Made by a program: the position numbers and the translations under genes
Assembly: GCF_000003605.2 (NCBI RefSeq)
Contig: NW_003155240.1
Coordinates: 457,147 to 487,799 of the forward strand
Source of the DNA: Saccoglossus kowalevskii
Lineage: Eukaryota > Hemichordata > Enteropneusta > Harrimaniidae
Direction of reading: 5' to 3'
DNA length: 30,653 nucleotides
In this document: positions 1 to 10,087 of the stretch, piece after piece
How the letters are laid out: each line of letters opens with the position of its first letter
Position numbering within the stretch: the stretch's first letter is position 1
The notes under the pieces: generated by a model
What the model was told of the DNA's origin: nothing
The model's input: the letters and a program-made list of their open reading frames with translations, nothing else
The model's database searches: none

Positions 1-1962
1 TTGCATTGGCAATGCCAGTGAATTTTCACATGTTAAAACTAAGATAATTTGGAAGAAACGATCAAAAACATTCAACAGAATCGCGTCTACATTGTATGGG
101 CCTTGTAATATGTATTCTGTATATAACATCAACGCGTTCACGCAACAATTCCCATTCACATGCACAAGCACAATACAGTGTGCATCGGTCATTTCAACAT
201 AACACGTATACAAAAAATAGAAAAACTCCCTATCCTACATGATGTTAATTTTGCGATAATCGGGAGGACCAGTGATGTGTCGATGGATTGAAGCTTGTTA
301 ACCAGACATCGACTGCTTTCTGTAGTGCTTCTGTAAGTGCTTAAATCCTAGACAATGGTTGCCTTTCAACCATCGTGAATAACACTAGATAATCAATGTA
401 CGCTACATTTGTGTGACAGTGTTTAACAGGATCAATCCAGACATATCAGATATACTGTAGAACTTGTTGAAACAGCTTCATGCCAGTGAGGCAAATTTGA
501 CTCAATGCAAGAATTAACAGAATCTTAATTTAGCTAAAGTGCAAACAATCTAATTGTGAGAATATACTTTATTTTAATTCGCTACATCTTGAATTGGCGA
601 AATTACGGAATAGCTAAAATAATATGCTAGCTAAAAATACATGTTTTACAGTATATCACTACATGTAATACAGACGTATTGAAGTCCCCCTCTTCTGATT
701 TAATCAAAACAGAGACTGAGAATGATGTCAACCATGAAAATTCAAACTAATCAGTAATTATTTACAAAATCAATTAACCTTTTATTCTCAGTTGATATTA
801 CATGTACTGTATTAATCATAAGGTCCCTGATAGAATATGACCTACCATAAATTGTATGAAATTACATGTACCAGAATAGTGCAACAATATAACTCATACA
901 ATTTTGGTGGAAAATACAAATTATTTCTATTACATAATGAAATATAGACTGATTGTTATGTCTTTATCACACTTGTGATGGACATGCTGAATTGTTTGAG
1001 TTAAAAAATGACCCATATTTTGCGAAACTTTGCCTAAAAAACAAGATAACCATATAATCTTTTAAAAAAGGCATCAAGAAGGAGTGTAAGGCCTTAATTT
1101 GGTTCTACAATGGGCATCACGAAATGTTGGAAAATTATAGTCAATCAAAAAAACTGTTCACATGACAACAAAAAATACTCATATAATAATAATTTTTTTT
1201 TTATTTTGTTGGTAACGAAAAGTATATTCCAAAAGAAGTTTTGAATAAAAACAAACACATTGCTTAGTAGCAAATGATCAGGGTACGGTAGCGCGCAATC
1301 CAGACATGCTGCATTTCACAAGTGAATGACTTACTTGTTTTCGAAGTGATGCAATTGTTGATTAGTACTCAGTAGTGATTATATTAATGTACAAAAAATA
1401 AATTTGTTGAATTGTTATGAAATGCAAGTAAAATTCAACTTAGTTTCATCGTAAGTGAATGATTTCTGTCACATGTAAACACTCAATGCGATACGATATC
1501 CGCCATGTTTTCCATGTACACAAGACCTGAAACAACTGTGTTTATTGACCTGATAGGTCAAGTTGCTAATTAACCAATCAAAATGCTGGAGGCTGCCAAC
1601 ATGATATTGCATTTAAATATGTTAATGACAGTTCAGCGACTTCATGGTAAAAGCAATATGGAAGAGATTTACCGATGTTTTAGTGTGATTCTTTGGCTTC
1701 ATTTTCCATGGGAAAATAGCATGATTTTTTTTTAAATCACGAATTTTTCTTTTTAATCGGCCCGATTTAGAAAAATTGCATGTTTAAATCTTATTCACAT
1801 ATTAAAATTGACGAATCACATTGACAAATGACATTGACAAAGCAAAGGCGTATGGCTGTGATAAAATTACTCATTCACACTATCAGAGGTAAAAAAAAGA
1901 CAGAAAATTTGAAAGAGTTAGTGTTATTCATCCTGTCTAATAAATGTATGTTTTTTTTACAG
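1..1962. other. Gene-free AT-rich upstream region of zinc-finger gene 1
   Basis: No credible coding exon is visible on either strand. The stretch is AT-rich with homopolymer runs. Around 1497-1580 there is a possible promoter neighbourhood: a CCGCCATGTT (YY1-like) element, a perfect everted nuclear-receptor half-site pair and a CCAAT box. The region ends in a pyrimidine tract plus CAG at about 1953-1962, a good 3' splice site. A non-coding first exon of the zinc-finger gene therefore probably lies in this stretch. Candidate donors are GTAAGTGA near 1451 and GTAAAAG near 1647, but I cannot choose between them. Confidence 0.5.
1545..1561. promoter_or_regulatory. Everted nuclear-receptor half sites (ER3)
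   Basis: TTGACCT-GAT-AGGTCAA is a perfect palindrome with a 3 bp spacer. It contains two AGGTCA half sites pointing outward. It lies between a YY1-like CCGCCATGTT (about 1500) and a CCAAT box (about 1575), upstream of the first zinc-finger gene. Function is inferred; a chance palindrome is possible. Confidence 0.35.
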
Positions 1963-1990
1963 TTGCAGTCAGCTTGCAACATATGAAACA

Positions 1991-2235
1991 GATTGGAACA
2001 TACAATTAGGAAATCTGTTATATCACAGAGTGAGATTGGAACATACAATTAGGAAATCTGTTACATCACAGAGTGAGATTGGAACATACAATTAGGAAAT
2101 CTGTTATATCACAGAGTGAGATTGGAATATTTGACAATTAGGAAGTCTGCTATACACAAAGTGAGATTGGACCATACAACAATTAGGAAATCTGTTATAT
2201 CACAGAGTCAGATTGGAACCTACAACAAACAGTAT
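1991..2235 (+). repeat. 43-46 bp minisatellite in the leader of zinc-finger gene 1
   Basis: Five tandem units and a partial sixth start at 1991, 2034, 2077, 2120, 2165 and 2211. The first three are 43 bp, the fourth 45 bp and the fifth 46 bp. The unit begins GATTGGAACATACAA and ends TATCACAGAGTGA. The array starts about 28 bp after a likely 3' splice site, so it is probably transcribed as 5' UTR. Units contain no ATG. They carry stops and a unit length that is not a multiple of three, so a short frame that crosses them is not a gene. The same unit occurs upstream of zinc-finger gene 2. Confidence 0.9.
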
Positions 2236-2323
2236 GAAAAATTGGAAAACACCAGGACAAGACGATGTTTTGTGAACAAGGTGACAAATACTTTGCAAGT
2301 TATAAGCAGTGAGTATTGTAAAT

Positions 2324-4006
2324 ATGAAACAACATCATTGTACTCATTGTGAGAAAAGTTTTATCCATAAAAGTAAACTCAAAAAGCATGTGCGAACACA
2401 TACAAATGAAAAGCCTTATCACTGTGAGCAATGTGAGAAAAGTTTTCCCCAGTCAAGTCATCTCAAACAGCATATGCGAACACATACCAATGAAAAGCCA
2501 TATCATTGTGAGCAATGTAAGAAATGTTTCGCCCAATCAAGTACTCTCAAAGTGCATATGCGAACACATACCAATGAGAAGCCTTATCGCTGTGAGCAAT
2601 GTCAGAAATGTTTCTCCCAATCAAGTCATCTCATACAGCATGTGCGAACACATACAAATGAGAAGCCATATCATTGTCAGCAATGTGAGAAGAGTTTTCC
2701 TCAGCCAAGTACTCTAAAAAAGCATATGCGAACACATACCAATGAGAAGCCATATCATTGTGAGCATTGTGGGAAAAGTTTTGCCCAATCAAGTACTCTG
2801 AAACTGCATATACGGATACATACAACCGAGAAGCCTTATTACTGTGAGCAATGTGACAAGAGATTTACTCAGTCAATCCATCTTAAACGACATCTACAAA
2901 CTCATACCGATGAAAAGGCTTATCAATGTGAACATTGTGAGAAGAGTTACAGCTGGTTAAGTCATCTCATTAAGCATACACGAACACACACCAATGTGAA
3001 ACGTAATCAGTGTGTGCTATGTGAGAAGAATTTTATTAATGCAAATCATCTTAAACGACATTTACGAACACACACTAATGAGAAGCCTTATCACTGTGTT
3101 CTCTGTGAGAAGAGTTTTGCCCAGTCGAGTGCTCTCAAACAGCATATTCGAACACATACAAATGAGAAACCTTATAACTGCAAATATTGTGACAAGAGTT
3201 TTGCCCATTCAAGTACATTTTATCAGCATAGACGAACACATACCAATGAAAAACCTTACCATTGTGAGGTATGTGGGAAAAATTTTACTAATTCAAGTAG
3301 TCTTAGAAAACATGTGATTTTACATACGAATGACATGCCTTATCACTGTGAACATTGTGGGAAGAGTTTTGCCCAGTCAACTCATCTGAAAGTGCATATT
3401 CGAACACATACTAATGAAAAACCTTACCAATGTGAGATATGCGAGAAGAGGTTTACTCAGTCAAGTCATCTAAAAAGACATGCACAAATACATACCAATG
3501 AATTACCTTGTGAGAGCAGTCATTCTCATCCACTTTATTCCCAACATCATATGGAAATACATACAATTGAAAAACAATATCTTCATGAGCAATGTTGGAA
3601 ATTTTATTTGTATAATAGCACGACGAAGAAGAGACAATTTCTTGAAAATGAGCATCAAAATAAACTGAAGAATTTTACTTATGTTGATTCAATTACTCAA
3701 ACTGCTACTCCAATATCTAATTTCGTAAATCAGTTCAAATGTAAACAGTGTGAGTGTCTATATAGCCACTTATTTAGTCAAAGAAGGACGTTAATTATTC
3801 ATAGAGGAGAGAAATGTACTTATAGATGGGAGACCTTAAATGATAGCAAACAGTTAACTATCACACTTAACAATCGTGATGAGTGTGCAAGTGAGGAAGA
3901 ACAGAAACAATTGTTTATTGTGCATGCTGGGTTTATTGTTGAAAAGAGAAGAGATGATAAAATGGAAGAATTCAGATTATACAGCCACATCATTGATAGG
4001 CACTGA
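2324..4006 (+). CDS. C2H2 zinc-finger protein 1 (14 fingers plus a paralogue-shared C-terminal region)
   Basis: This is a single-exon frame of 560 codons. The first ATG before finger 1 is at 2324; the in-frame GTG at 2309 is not a plausible start. Fourteen intact Cys2His2 fingers run from residue 6 to about 416, almost all joined by TNEKP-type linkers instead of the usual TGEKP. Most recognition helices begin with Gln-Ser-Ser. A 15th finger lacks its second Cys (around LPCESSHSH), and a 16th remnant carries only EQC. The last 170 or so residues are not a finger array. They hold YVDS, a CxxCEC pair, RWET.NDSKQL and an EKRRDD stretch ending in LYSH, all shared with the downstream paralogue. A nuclear DNA-binding protein is expected. 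No KRAB, BTB or SCAN domain is visible. Target and function are unknown. Confidence 0.88.
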   Translation: MKQHHCTHCEKSFIHKSKLKKHVRTHTNEKPYHCEQCEKSFPQSSHLKQHMRTHTNEKPYHCEQCKKCFAQSSTLKVHMRTHTNEKPYRCEQCQKCFSQSSHLIQHVRTHTNEKPYHCQQCEKSFPQPSTLKKHMRTHTNEKPYHCEHCGKSFAQSSTLKLHIRIHTTEKPYYCEQCDKRFTQSIHLKRHLQTHTDEKAYQCEHCEKSYSWLSHLIKHTRTHTNVKRNQCVLCEKNFINANHLKRHLRTHTNEKPYHCVLCEKSFAQSSALKQHIRTHTNEKPYNCKYCDKSFAHSSTFYQHRRTHTNEKPYHCEVCGKNFTNSSSLRKHVILHTNDMPYHCEHCGKSFAQSTHLKVHIRTHTNEKPYQCEICEKRFTQSSHLKRHAQIHTNELPCESSHSHPLYSQHHMEIHTIEKQYLHEQCWKFYLYNSTTKKRQFLENEHQNKLKNFTYVDSITQTATPISNFVNQFKCKQCECLYSHLFSQRRTLIIHRGEKCTYRWETLNDSKQLTITLNNRDECASEEEQKQLFIVHAGFIVEKRRDDKMEEFRLYSHIIDRH

Positions 4007-4184
4007 AGTTTAAGTTCTTCGAATCAACCCAATATGTAGTATTCTCAACCATTTTACAGATTAGAATATAACTTGGTACATATATACTCTAGAATGATTT
4101 ACAAACCCAGTTAGTTTTTGGTTGCAATCTTGGCCTGTCCGCCCATAATATAACTCTATTAAACTCACTACAAGGAGTTGAATC
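4007..4184. other. 3' flank of zinc-finger gene 1
   Basis: Short AT-rich flank between the stop codon and the first recognisable retrotransposon codons. It presumably includes the 3' UTR. No clear AATAAA lies immediately after the stop. Confidence 0.4.
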
Positions 4185-5309
4185 CATGCAGACATGGAAT
4201 CCTTTGGTTTTCAAGGTAAATGTTTAATATTGATTAGTTCTGATCTTTTTGGTCGTATACAGAGAACTGTGGTTAATGGAAAATGTTCTCAGTGGGCACC
4301 TATTTTGTCGTCTGGTGTACCACAAGGATCTATAATTGGTCCTTTATTATTTGTATTATATGTAAATAATTTGCCACCATGTCAAATAAGGTTCTTTTTG
4401 AAGATGACTCAAAAATGTACAGAGATGTTAATTATATGAATGATGCATTGCTATTACAAAAAGACTTGGATAGGGTGATTGCATTTGTGTTCAAAATGGC
4501 ATTTAAAGCTTAATATGCTTAGATGTTGTGTAATTTCATTCACAAATAAAAAGAACAAGTTTGGTTACAATTATGTAATTCAGGGATTTCCGTTTGAAGC
4601 GAGAGACATCGGTCAAAGATCTGGGTATTGAAGCTTGACGGCTCTTTGAAATTTTCCAACCATATCAATATTATTGTTAAAAAAGTTTTTAAAAAAATTG
4701 GGGTTTTTGAAACGCCACTGTAAGCATTTTAATAGTATTAGCCTTTTAAAAACATTGTATATTTTAATTGTGAGAAGTCACCTTGAGTATTGTTCCATTT
4801 TCTGGAACCTATGCAGAATAAATTAGTTGAAAAAATTTAACGGGTACAAAAGAAATTTATCCAATTTTTATGTTTTAAATATAATAAGCAATTTTTATCT
4901 TCAAATCATAATGAGTATTGTAAATTTGTTAGCCCTCCCCCTTTATGGGTTAGGAGAAAGGTTGTTGACCTATGTTTTTTACATAAATGTGTTCATTCAA
5001 ATATTGATTTTTCGCATTTCTTATTCAAGAATTAATGTAAGGAAATATTTTTTTTTTCCCACGAGTCTTATCGCTTTTTAAATGACATTATTAATGACTC
5101 GCCATCAATTGATATTTTTAATAGGTTTAATGTTTTTAAGAGTAGTATATTAAAGTTTTTTAACAAGTAATTATGTTGTTTGTTGGTTTTCTTTATTTGT
5201 GTGTAATGTAAGGTTTGTTTAACCCATTTTGTGTATTGCTTTATTTTGCAGCTCTTGTAATTCGGAATTTTGTCCTGAAGGTCATCCGATTGAATAAATA
5301 AATAAAAGC
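4185..5309 (+). mobile_element. 5'-truncated, decayed non-LTR retrotransposon (reverse transcriptase fragment)
   Basis: The frame from 4194 reads an RT palm segment: FGFQG, then QRTVVNG, then SGVPQGSIIGPLLFVLYVNN. The sequence then shifts frame and continues with a FEDD block at the expected position of the FADD catalytic motif (about 4395). Further shifted blocks follow: DLGI, SLKFSNHIN, then SHLEYCSIFW near 4775-4805. The original ORF ends near 5170 after a DIFNRFNVFKSS segment. A 3' UTR follows and ends in an AATAAATAAATAAAA tail at about 5293-5309. The RT type fits the Jockey/CR1/L2 superfamilies; I cannot choose among them. Multiple frameshifts and stops make it inactive. It lies just behind zinc-finger gene 1 on the same strand. 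Confidence 0.87.
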
Positions 5310-5339
5310 TATGATGTTTTTGACTCTTGTTCGAAGCAC

Positions 5340-5518
5340 ACATTGGGAGTCTTTGCAGTTAGTATGTCTGTATGTGTGTGTGTCCGTCTTTTCCACTGAT
5401 ATCTCAAGGACCATACATCGGTTTTTGACGAAATTGGTGCATAGATGCAGATTTGATTATGTTTTGATAGAAATCCATGCATATTAATTACCTAATTTGC
5501 ATGATAATCAGTGTGATA
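5340..5518 (+). mobile_element. Possible left flank of a minisatellite-bearing non-autonomous element
   Basis: The sequence runs from a TGTGTGTGTCCGTC stretch through ATCTCAAGGACC and TTTTTGACGAAATTGGTGCATA to an AATTTGCAT-rich segment, then passes straight into the 52 bp array. Its plan (GTCCGTC, then a block of about 100 bp) resembles that of the element inserted at 6227-6938. It may be the left arm of an element whose core is the tandem array. The assignment rests on layout only. Confidence 0.35.
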
Positions 5519-6228
5519 TTCACCTCAACCCGGATACTTTTCTGATTGTAAACTATGGTTAAGTGTGGTACAGTATACACCTCAACCTGGGTACTTTTCT
5601 GATTGTAAACTATGGTTCAGTGTGGTATACACCTCAACCCGGGTACTTTTCTGATTGTAAACTATGGTTCAGTGTAGTATACACCTCAATCCGAATACTT
5701 TTCTGATTGTAAACTATGGTTAAGTGTGGTATACACCTCAACCTGGGTACTTTTTTAATTGTAAACCATGGTTCATTGTGGTGAACACCTCAACCCGGAT
5801 ACTTTTCTGATTGTAAACTATGGTTCAGTGTGGTATACACCTCAACCCGGGTACTTTTCTGATTGTAAACTATGGTTCAGTGTGGTAAACACTACAACCC
5901 GGATACTTTTCTGATTGTAAACTATGGTTCAGTGTGGTATACACCTCAACCCAGGTACTTTTCTGATTGTAAACTATGGTTAAGTGTGGTACAGTATACA
6001 CCTCAACCCGGGTACTTTTCTGATTGTAAACTATGGTTCAGTGTGGTATTCACCTCAACCCGGGTACTTTTCTGATTGTAAACTATGGTTCAGTGTGGTA
6101 TACACCTCAACCCAGGTACTTTTCTGATTGTAAACTATGGTTCAGTGTGGTATACACCTCAACCCGGATACTTTTCTCATTGTAAACTATGGTTCAGTGT
6201 GGTATTCACCTCAACCTAGATACTTTTT
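5519..6228 (+). repeat. 52 bp minisatellite, about 14 units
   Basis: The unit is built of CTCAACCCGGGTACTTTTCT, GATTGTAAACTATGGTTCAG and TGTGGTATACAC. About fourteen units are present with modest divergence. Two units, near 5523 and 5945, share a 5 bp ACAGT insertion and a TTAAG variant and lie about 421 bp (eight units) apart, hinting at a block duplication. The last unit breaks off in the T-run at about 6225, where another element begins. Open frames crossing the array are artefacts of it. Confidence 0.92.
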
Positions 6229-6938
6229 TAGCTCCGCTGTCGACTTTGTCGAGCGGAGCTTATTATATGAGTAATTGTCCGTCGTCATCTGTGTCAATGT
6301 TTTACTTTTTCGACTTCTTCTTGAAAACTACAAGCCTGAATGCTTTGATACTTGGTGTATATGTACCTTGGGTAGACCTCTCTCAGATTTGTTCATTTTA
6401 TGATTATGTCTTCAATTCTCTAATTTTGTGAATATTTTTGTAAAAAGTGATATTTTCAACTTCTTGTTAAAAACCGCAAGTCTGATTGCTTTGATATTAC
6501 ATATATAGATACTACATGTGGACATCTTTCAGATTTGTTCATTTTGTAATGATATCTTCAATTCTCTAATTTTGGTGAATGTTTTTGTCATTTTTGGTAA
6601 AAAGTGATATTTTTGACTTCTTGTTAAAAACCACAAGTCCAATTGCTTTGATATTACTTACATAGGTACTACATGTAAACCACTCTCAAATTTGTTCATT
6701 TCATGATGATATCTTCAATATTTTTATCATTTTTGGTAAAAAGTGATATTTTTGACTTCTTGTTAAAAACCACAATCATTTATAGTGAAAAATGTTATTT
6801 TTGAATTCTTGTTGAAAACAGCAAGTCCCATTGCATTGATATTATGCATATTCTTCATTTTCTAATGATATCTTCTGTTCTTTAATTGAAATGTGCAGTG
6901 CTAACAGCAGAGCTATCTCAGCCGAGAGGCTGCTTGTT
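6227..6938. mobile_element. Hairpin-bounded non-autonomous element inserted in the 52 bp array
   Basis: The left end at 6230-6260 is a strong hairpin: AGCTCCGCT pairs with AGCGGAGCT, with an inner CGAC/GTCG stem. The right end has CAGCC-GAGA-GGCTG at about 6919-6932. Between the hairpins lie four to five diverged direct repeats of about 130-150 bp. Each contains a GACTTCTTGTTAAAAACCAC block, TTGCTTTGATATTA, CAGATTTGTTCATTT and GATATCTTCAATTCT. No protein frame is present. The 52 bp array resumes at 6939 in register with GATTGTAAACTATGG, so this is an insertion. The layout (flanks around internal tandem repeats) resembles the bivalve pearl elements or Helitron-related elements, but I cannot assign a class. 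No clear target-site duplication is visible. Confidence 0.72.
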
Positions 6939-6993
6939 GATTGTAAACTATGGTTCAGTGTGGTATACACTTCAACCCGGGTGCTTTTCTGAA
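6939..6993 (+). repeat. Resumed final unit of the 52 bp minisatellite
   Basis: One unit (GATTGTAAACTATGGTTCAG, then TGTGGTATACAC, then TTCAACCCGGGTGCTTTTCT) stands alone to the right of the inserted element. It completes the register of the array interrupted near 6226. Confidence 0.9.
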
Positions 6994-9375
6994 TGATTCA
7001 ATCAAGGAGGAACAGAAACAGCAAAATCATTGTCTATCAATAATAATTAATTACGAATGAAAAACAACTGATATGAATAAATTAGAAAACACGATAAAAT
7101 CTGCAAGATTATTTTTTAGATTAAATATAACTTAACCTTCTTGAGCCATTTTTCACGTAAAGCAAACATTTCTTCAAACGTTTCTTATGCATGATTGCGC
7201 AGACTTTTTTAAAATTTGCGTGAATAAACCATCATTTTTCTTATAAAAAAAAAGTTATTAATAGGTTTGTTCATAGAGGGCGATGTTGCCATATCCTCCA
7301 TTTTGTTTGGTCGTGTTTCATCACATGCATCGTATGGGTATATATTTCTCACCAAAGTCGAATTTATTTATTTACGTAAGTATATTACTTGCATGGATAA
7401 TAGGTAAGGTGGTCATGATTTGTCAAGCAGTGTCAAACGAGGAGGAGAGCTTGAAATCTCGATATATCGTCGTCGTTTGGTTGAAACACATCTTGTTTTT
7501 GAGTTTGAATATCAGCGTAGCGAGAACGGATTTTTCCAGTTCCGAGATAAACACTGCATTTATACTGTCATGCACCACTTGTGTTTGAAGGTTGACAAGC
7601 TGCGTCTTGTAGAGAACCCGTAATGTAAACAGAAGTTTTATTCGAATTAAATCCCTGATGAATCCCAGAAGTGTTTACACGTTGTGGGCGCACTTCACAG
7701 TAGAAAACTTGCATGCTAAGGGATATCCCATGTGATATATCGGGAGGAGTTTTTTGCTAATATTTTTTACATTTGAATATGAAGTAAAACAAAATTACTA
7801 TGATTAGAACGTTATATCAAAACATGCAAATTACTACAAAAATCATAGCCAGCATGTAGCACTATGATTACAAATGTACAAATCATTTTTAAAATGTACA
7901 AATCATCTATTGTCAGCAATTTTTTTTCCCACCTGACAATTTTTGTTTTGTACTGTAGTCCATTTTTTTTTTAAATGAGGGTTCATAAAATCAAAAGAAT
8001 TCTTTCCTGATCACATAACATCAAAGTTTATTATTGAAACATCGTCTTGTTTACCATAAATAGATGTGACACTACATCTTACACTACATCGCATTCCCAC
8101 TTAGTTTGTGAAAGTGGCTTAGTAAAAAAAGCATTAAATTTTTCTATATCAGACCAGGGCATTTGTGTTGTTTTTCTTTTAAACAATTGTCCTGTACAAA
8201 GAATGTTACACCTTCAGAGATTACATATACAGAGAGTGTTGCCCCAACAGAGCTTTCACCTACAAATATTACACGTACAAAGTGTGTGACACGTACAGAT
8301 ATTACATGTACAACAGAGTGACAAAATATTCCTAATTCTAACTGTTTTATTTTAGCTCAAATGATGTTATGTTGCAAATATTTCCTAGCTATTGAATACT
8401 GAGTACTTAAACACAAGGCTAAAACTAAAATTACTATGAGCACACACAAATGATATCTGAGAGAGGGGTCTGCTTAGCGCTTCAGTTTTTAAACACCTGA
8501 TCAAAGGGATTTTTTTTTGTATTTAGTAAACTGAACATGCAATGTTTTTTTCTCAAAAACATTTAGTGTGCAATTATTATTTTTATTGTTGTTCTTACTT
8601 GCATTTTTGTCCTGTGAGTGTGTGTTTGTAAAATATTTTCCCTTAAATGTTCATGCCCCCTAGATTTTCAAATGGTCAACTGCTTACTTTAATTTCCATA
8701 TCAATTTATCTCATTAAAAAAAATATGAAATTGACGATATTAAACTGAATACAGAGTAACACATTAATTCTACCACATCTTGCACATATTACAATTTCAT
8801 GAAGACATGAATGTTTTTTATGGAAATTTATAAAATATTTATAATATTTACCATGGAAAACCATCATGCTTCATTCAAATCCAAAGAATACGCTTTCATT
8901 GGTTATTGATAGCATTTGGTAAAACCAATTACCCAGGAGTCTTTGTGGATTTTCTTCAATCAATGGACAATGCACTGTATGTATGGAAAATAAATACTTT
9001 ATCTAAAAACATTCATCTAGTCTTTGATATTAATTGTAAAATTTTAAAATGTAGTTTAAATGAAATGATAATGACACCAATGTTTTTTTCTTCAAATTGT
9101 TTGTTTTGCCATTTTTCAACATTTCCTTTATGAGGAGCTTAACATATTTTTGTCTACATTCTAATTATGTGATTACTTTCTAACTTAAATATATGGTTAA
9201 TCTGTATACATAGATGACCTTCCTCACCTTATGCTATGATCTTCCAACCATATAGTGTAATCTTCCCTATCCTTTGTAGTCCATCTCTCCATCTTATATG
9301 CTATGATCTATCTACCGTTATACTGGGCAAGCCATCTGTAGATTAACTATTTTTTTGTTTTGATTTTTATCATAG
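6994..9375. other. Intergenic DNA and probable first intron of zinc-finger gene 2
   Basis: No credible protein-coding exon is visible. A possible non-coding first exon lies at about 7280-7375: a CCTCCATTTTGT (YY1-like) element near 7295 is followed by a strong donor, ACGTAAGTAT, with GT at 7376. The matching acceptor would be the pyrimidine-rich TTTTTATCATAG ending at 9375. A short frame over this exon shows no family signature. Around 8190-8330 there are degenerate direct repeats of a TTACACGTACAGA-type motif. The remainder is AT-rich with T- and A-runs. Confidence 0.45.
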
Positions 9376-9966
9376 AGTGGAATTGGAACTTATAGCAATT
9401 AGGAAATCTGTTATATCACTGAGTGGGATTGGAACGTACAACAATTTAGAAATCTGCTTTATCACAGAGTGAGATTGAAACCTGCTATACCACAGAGTGA
9501 ATTAGCAAATCTGCTATTTCAGTGAGTGAGATTGGAACATACAACAATAAGGAAATCTGTTATATCACAGAGTGAGATTGGAACATACAACAATAAGGGA
9601 ATCTGTTACATCACAGAGTGAGATTGGAACATACAACAATAAGGGAATCTGTTATATCACAGAGTGAGATTGGAACATACAACAATAAGGGAATCTGTTA
9701 TATCACAGAGTGAGATTGGAACATACAACAATAAGGGAATCTGTTATATCACAGAGTGAGATTGGAACATACAACAATAAGGGAATCTGTTATATCACAG
9801 AGTGAGATTGGAACATACAACAATAAGGGAATCTGTTATATCACAGAGTGAGATTGGAACATACAACAATAAGGGAATCTGTTATATCACAGAGTGAGAT
9901 TGGAACATACAACAATAAGGGAATCTGTTATATCACAGAGTGAGATTGGAACATACAACAATTAGA
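9376..9966 (+). repeat. 46 bp minisatellite in the leader of zinc-finger gene 2 (about 13 units)
   Basis: Three to four degenerate or truncated units (9376-9530) are followed by nine nearly identical 46 bp units carrying CAATAAG at exact 46 bp spacing (9544 to 9912), then a last unit with CAATTAG. The unit is homologous to that in front of zinc-finger gene 1. The nine-unit block differs from neighbouring units by the shared CAATAAGGGAATC variant, which points to recent expansion or homogenisation. No unit contains an ATG. The array begins right after a likely acceptor and so is probably 5' UTR. Confidence 0.93.
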
Positions 9967-10087
9967 AAACATGCTGTGTTTGTGTTATTTATTAGTAAAG
10001 TCATAACCTGCTAGACAATGGTAAAAGATGATGGTTTGTTAAGTGATTTGCTTCAGTCTTTTCAGCCGTGAATATTAAAATATTGAA

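Noticed and set aside
2116-2352. Open frame over the first minisatellite
   Set aside because: It is produced by repeat units of 45-46 bp, which do not keep one frame, and it overlaps the zinc-finger start.
2349-3668. Plus- and minus-strand frames of 60-120 codons over the zinc fingers
   Set aside because: They are shadows of the repetitive finger coding sequence in other frames, with no family signature.
5872-6431. Short open frames across the 52 bp array and inserted element
   Set aside because: They repeat with the array and cross an insertion boundary.
7283-7623. Two overlapping frames of 101 and 67 codons
   Set aside because: No recognisable domain. The region looks more like a non-coding first exon and intron of zinc-finger gene 2, given the donor at 7376.
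8906-9133. 75-codon plus-strand frame
   Set aside because: AT-rich composition, no motif, no splice support or neighbours in phase.
9376-9966. CRISPR-like regular array
   Set aside because: The units are contiguous with no unique spacers, and the setting is a eukaryotic gene leader. It is a minisatellite.
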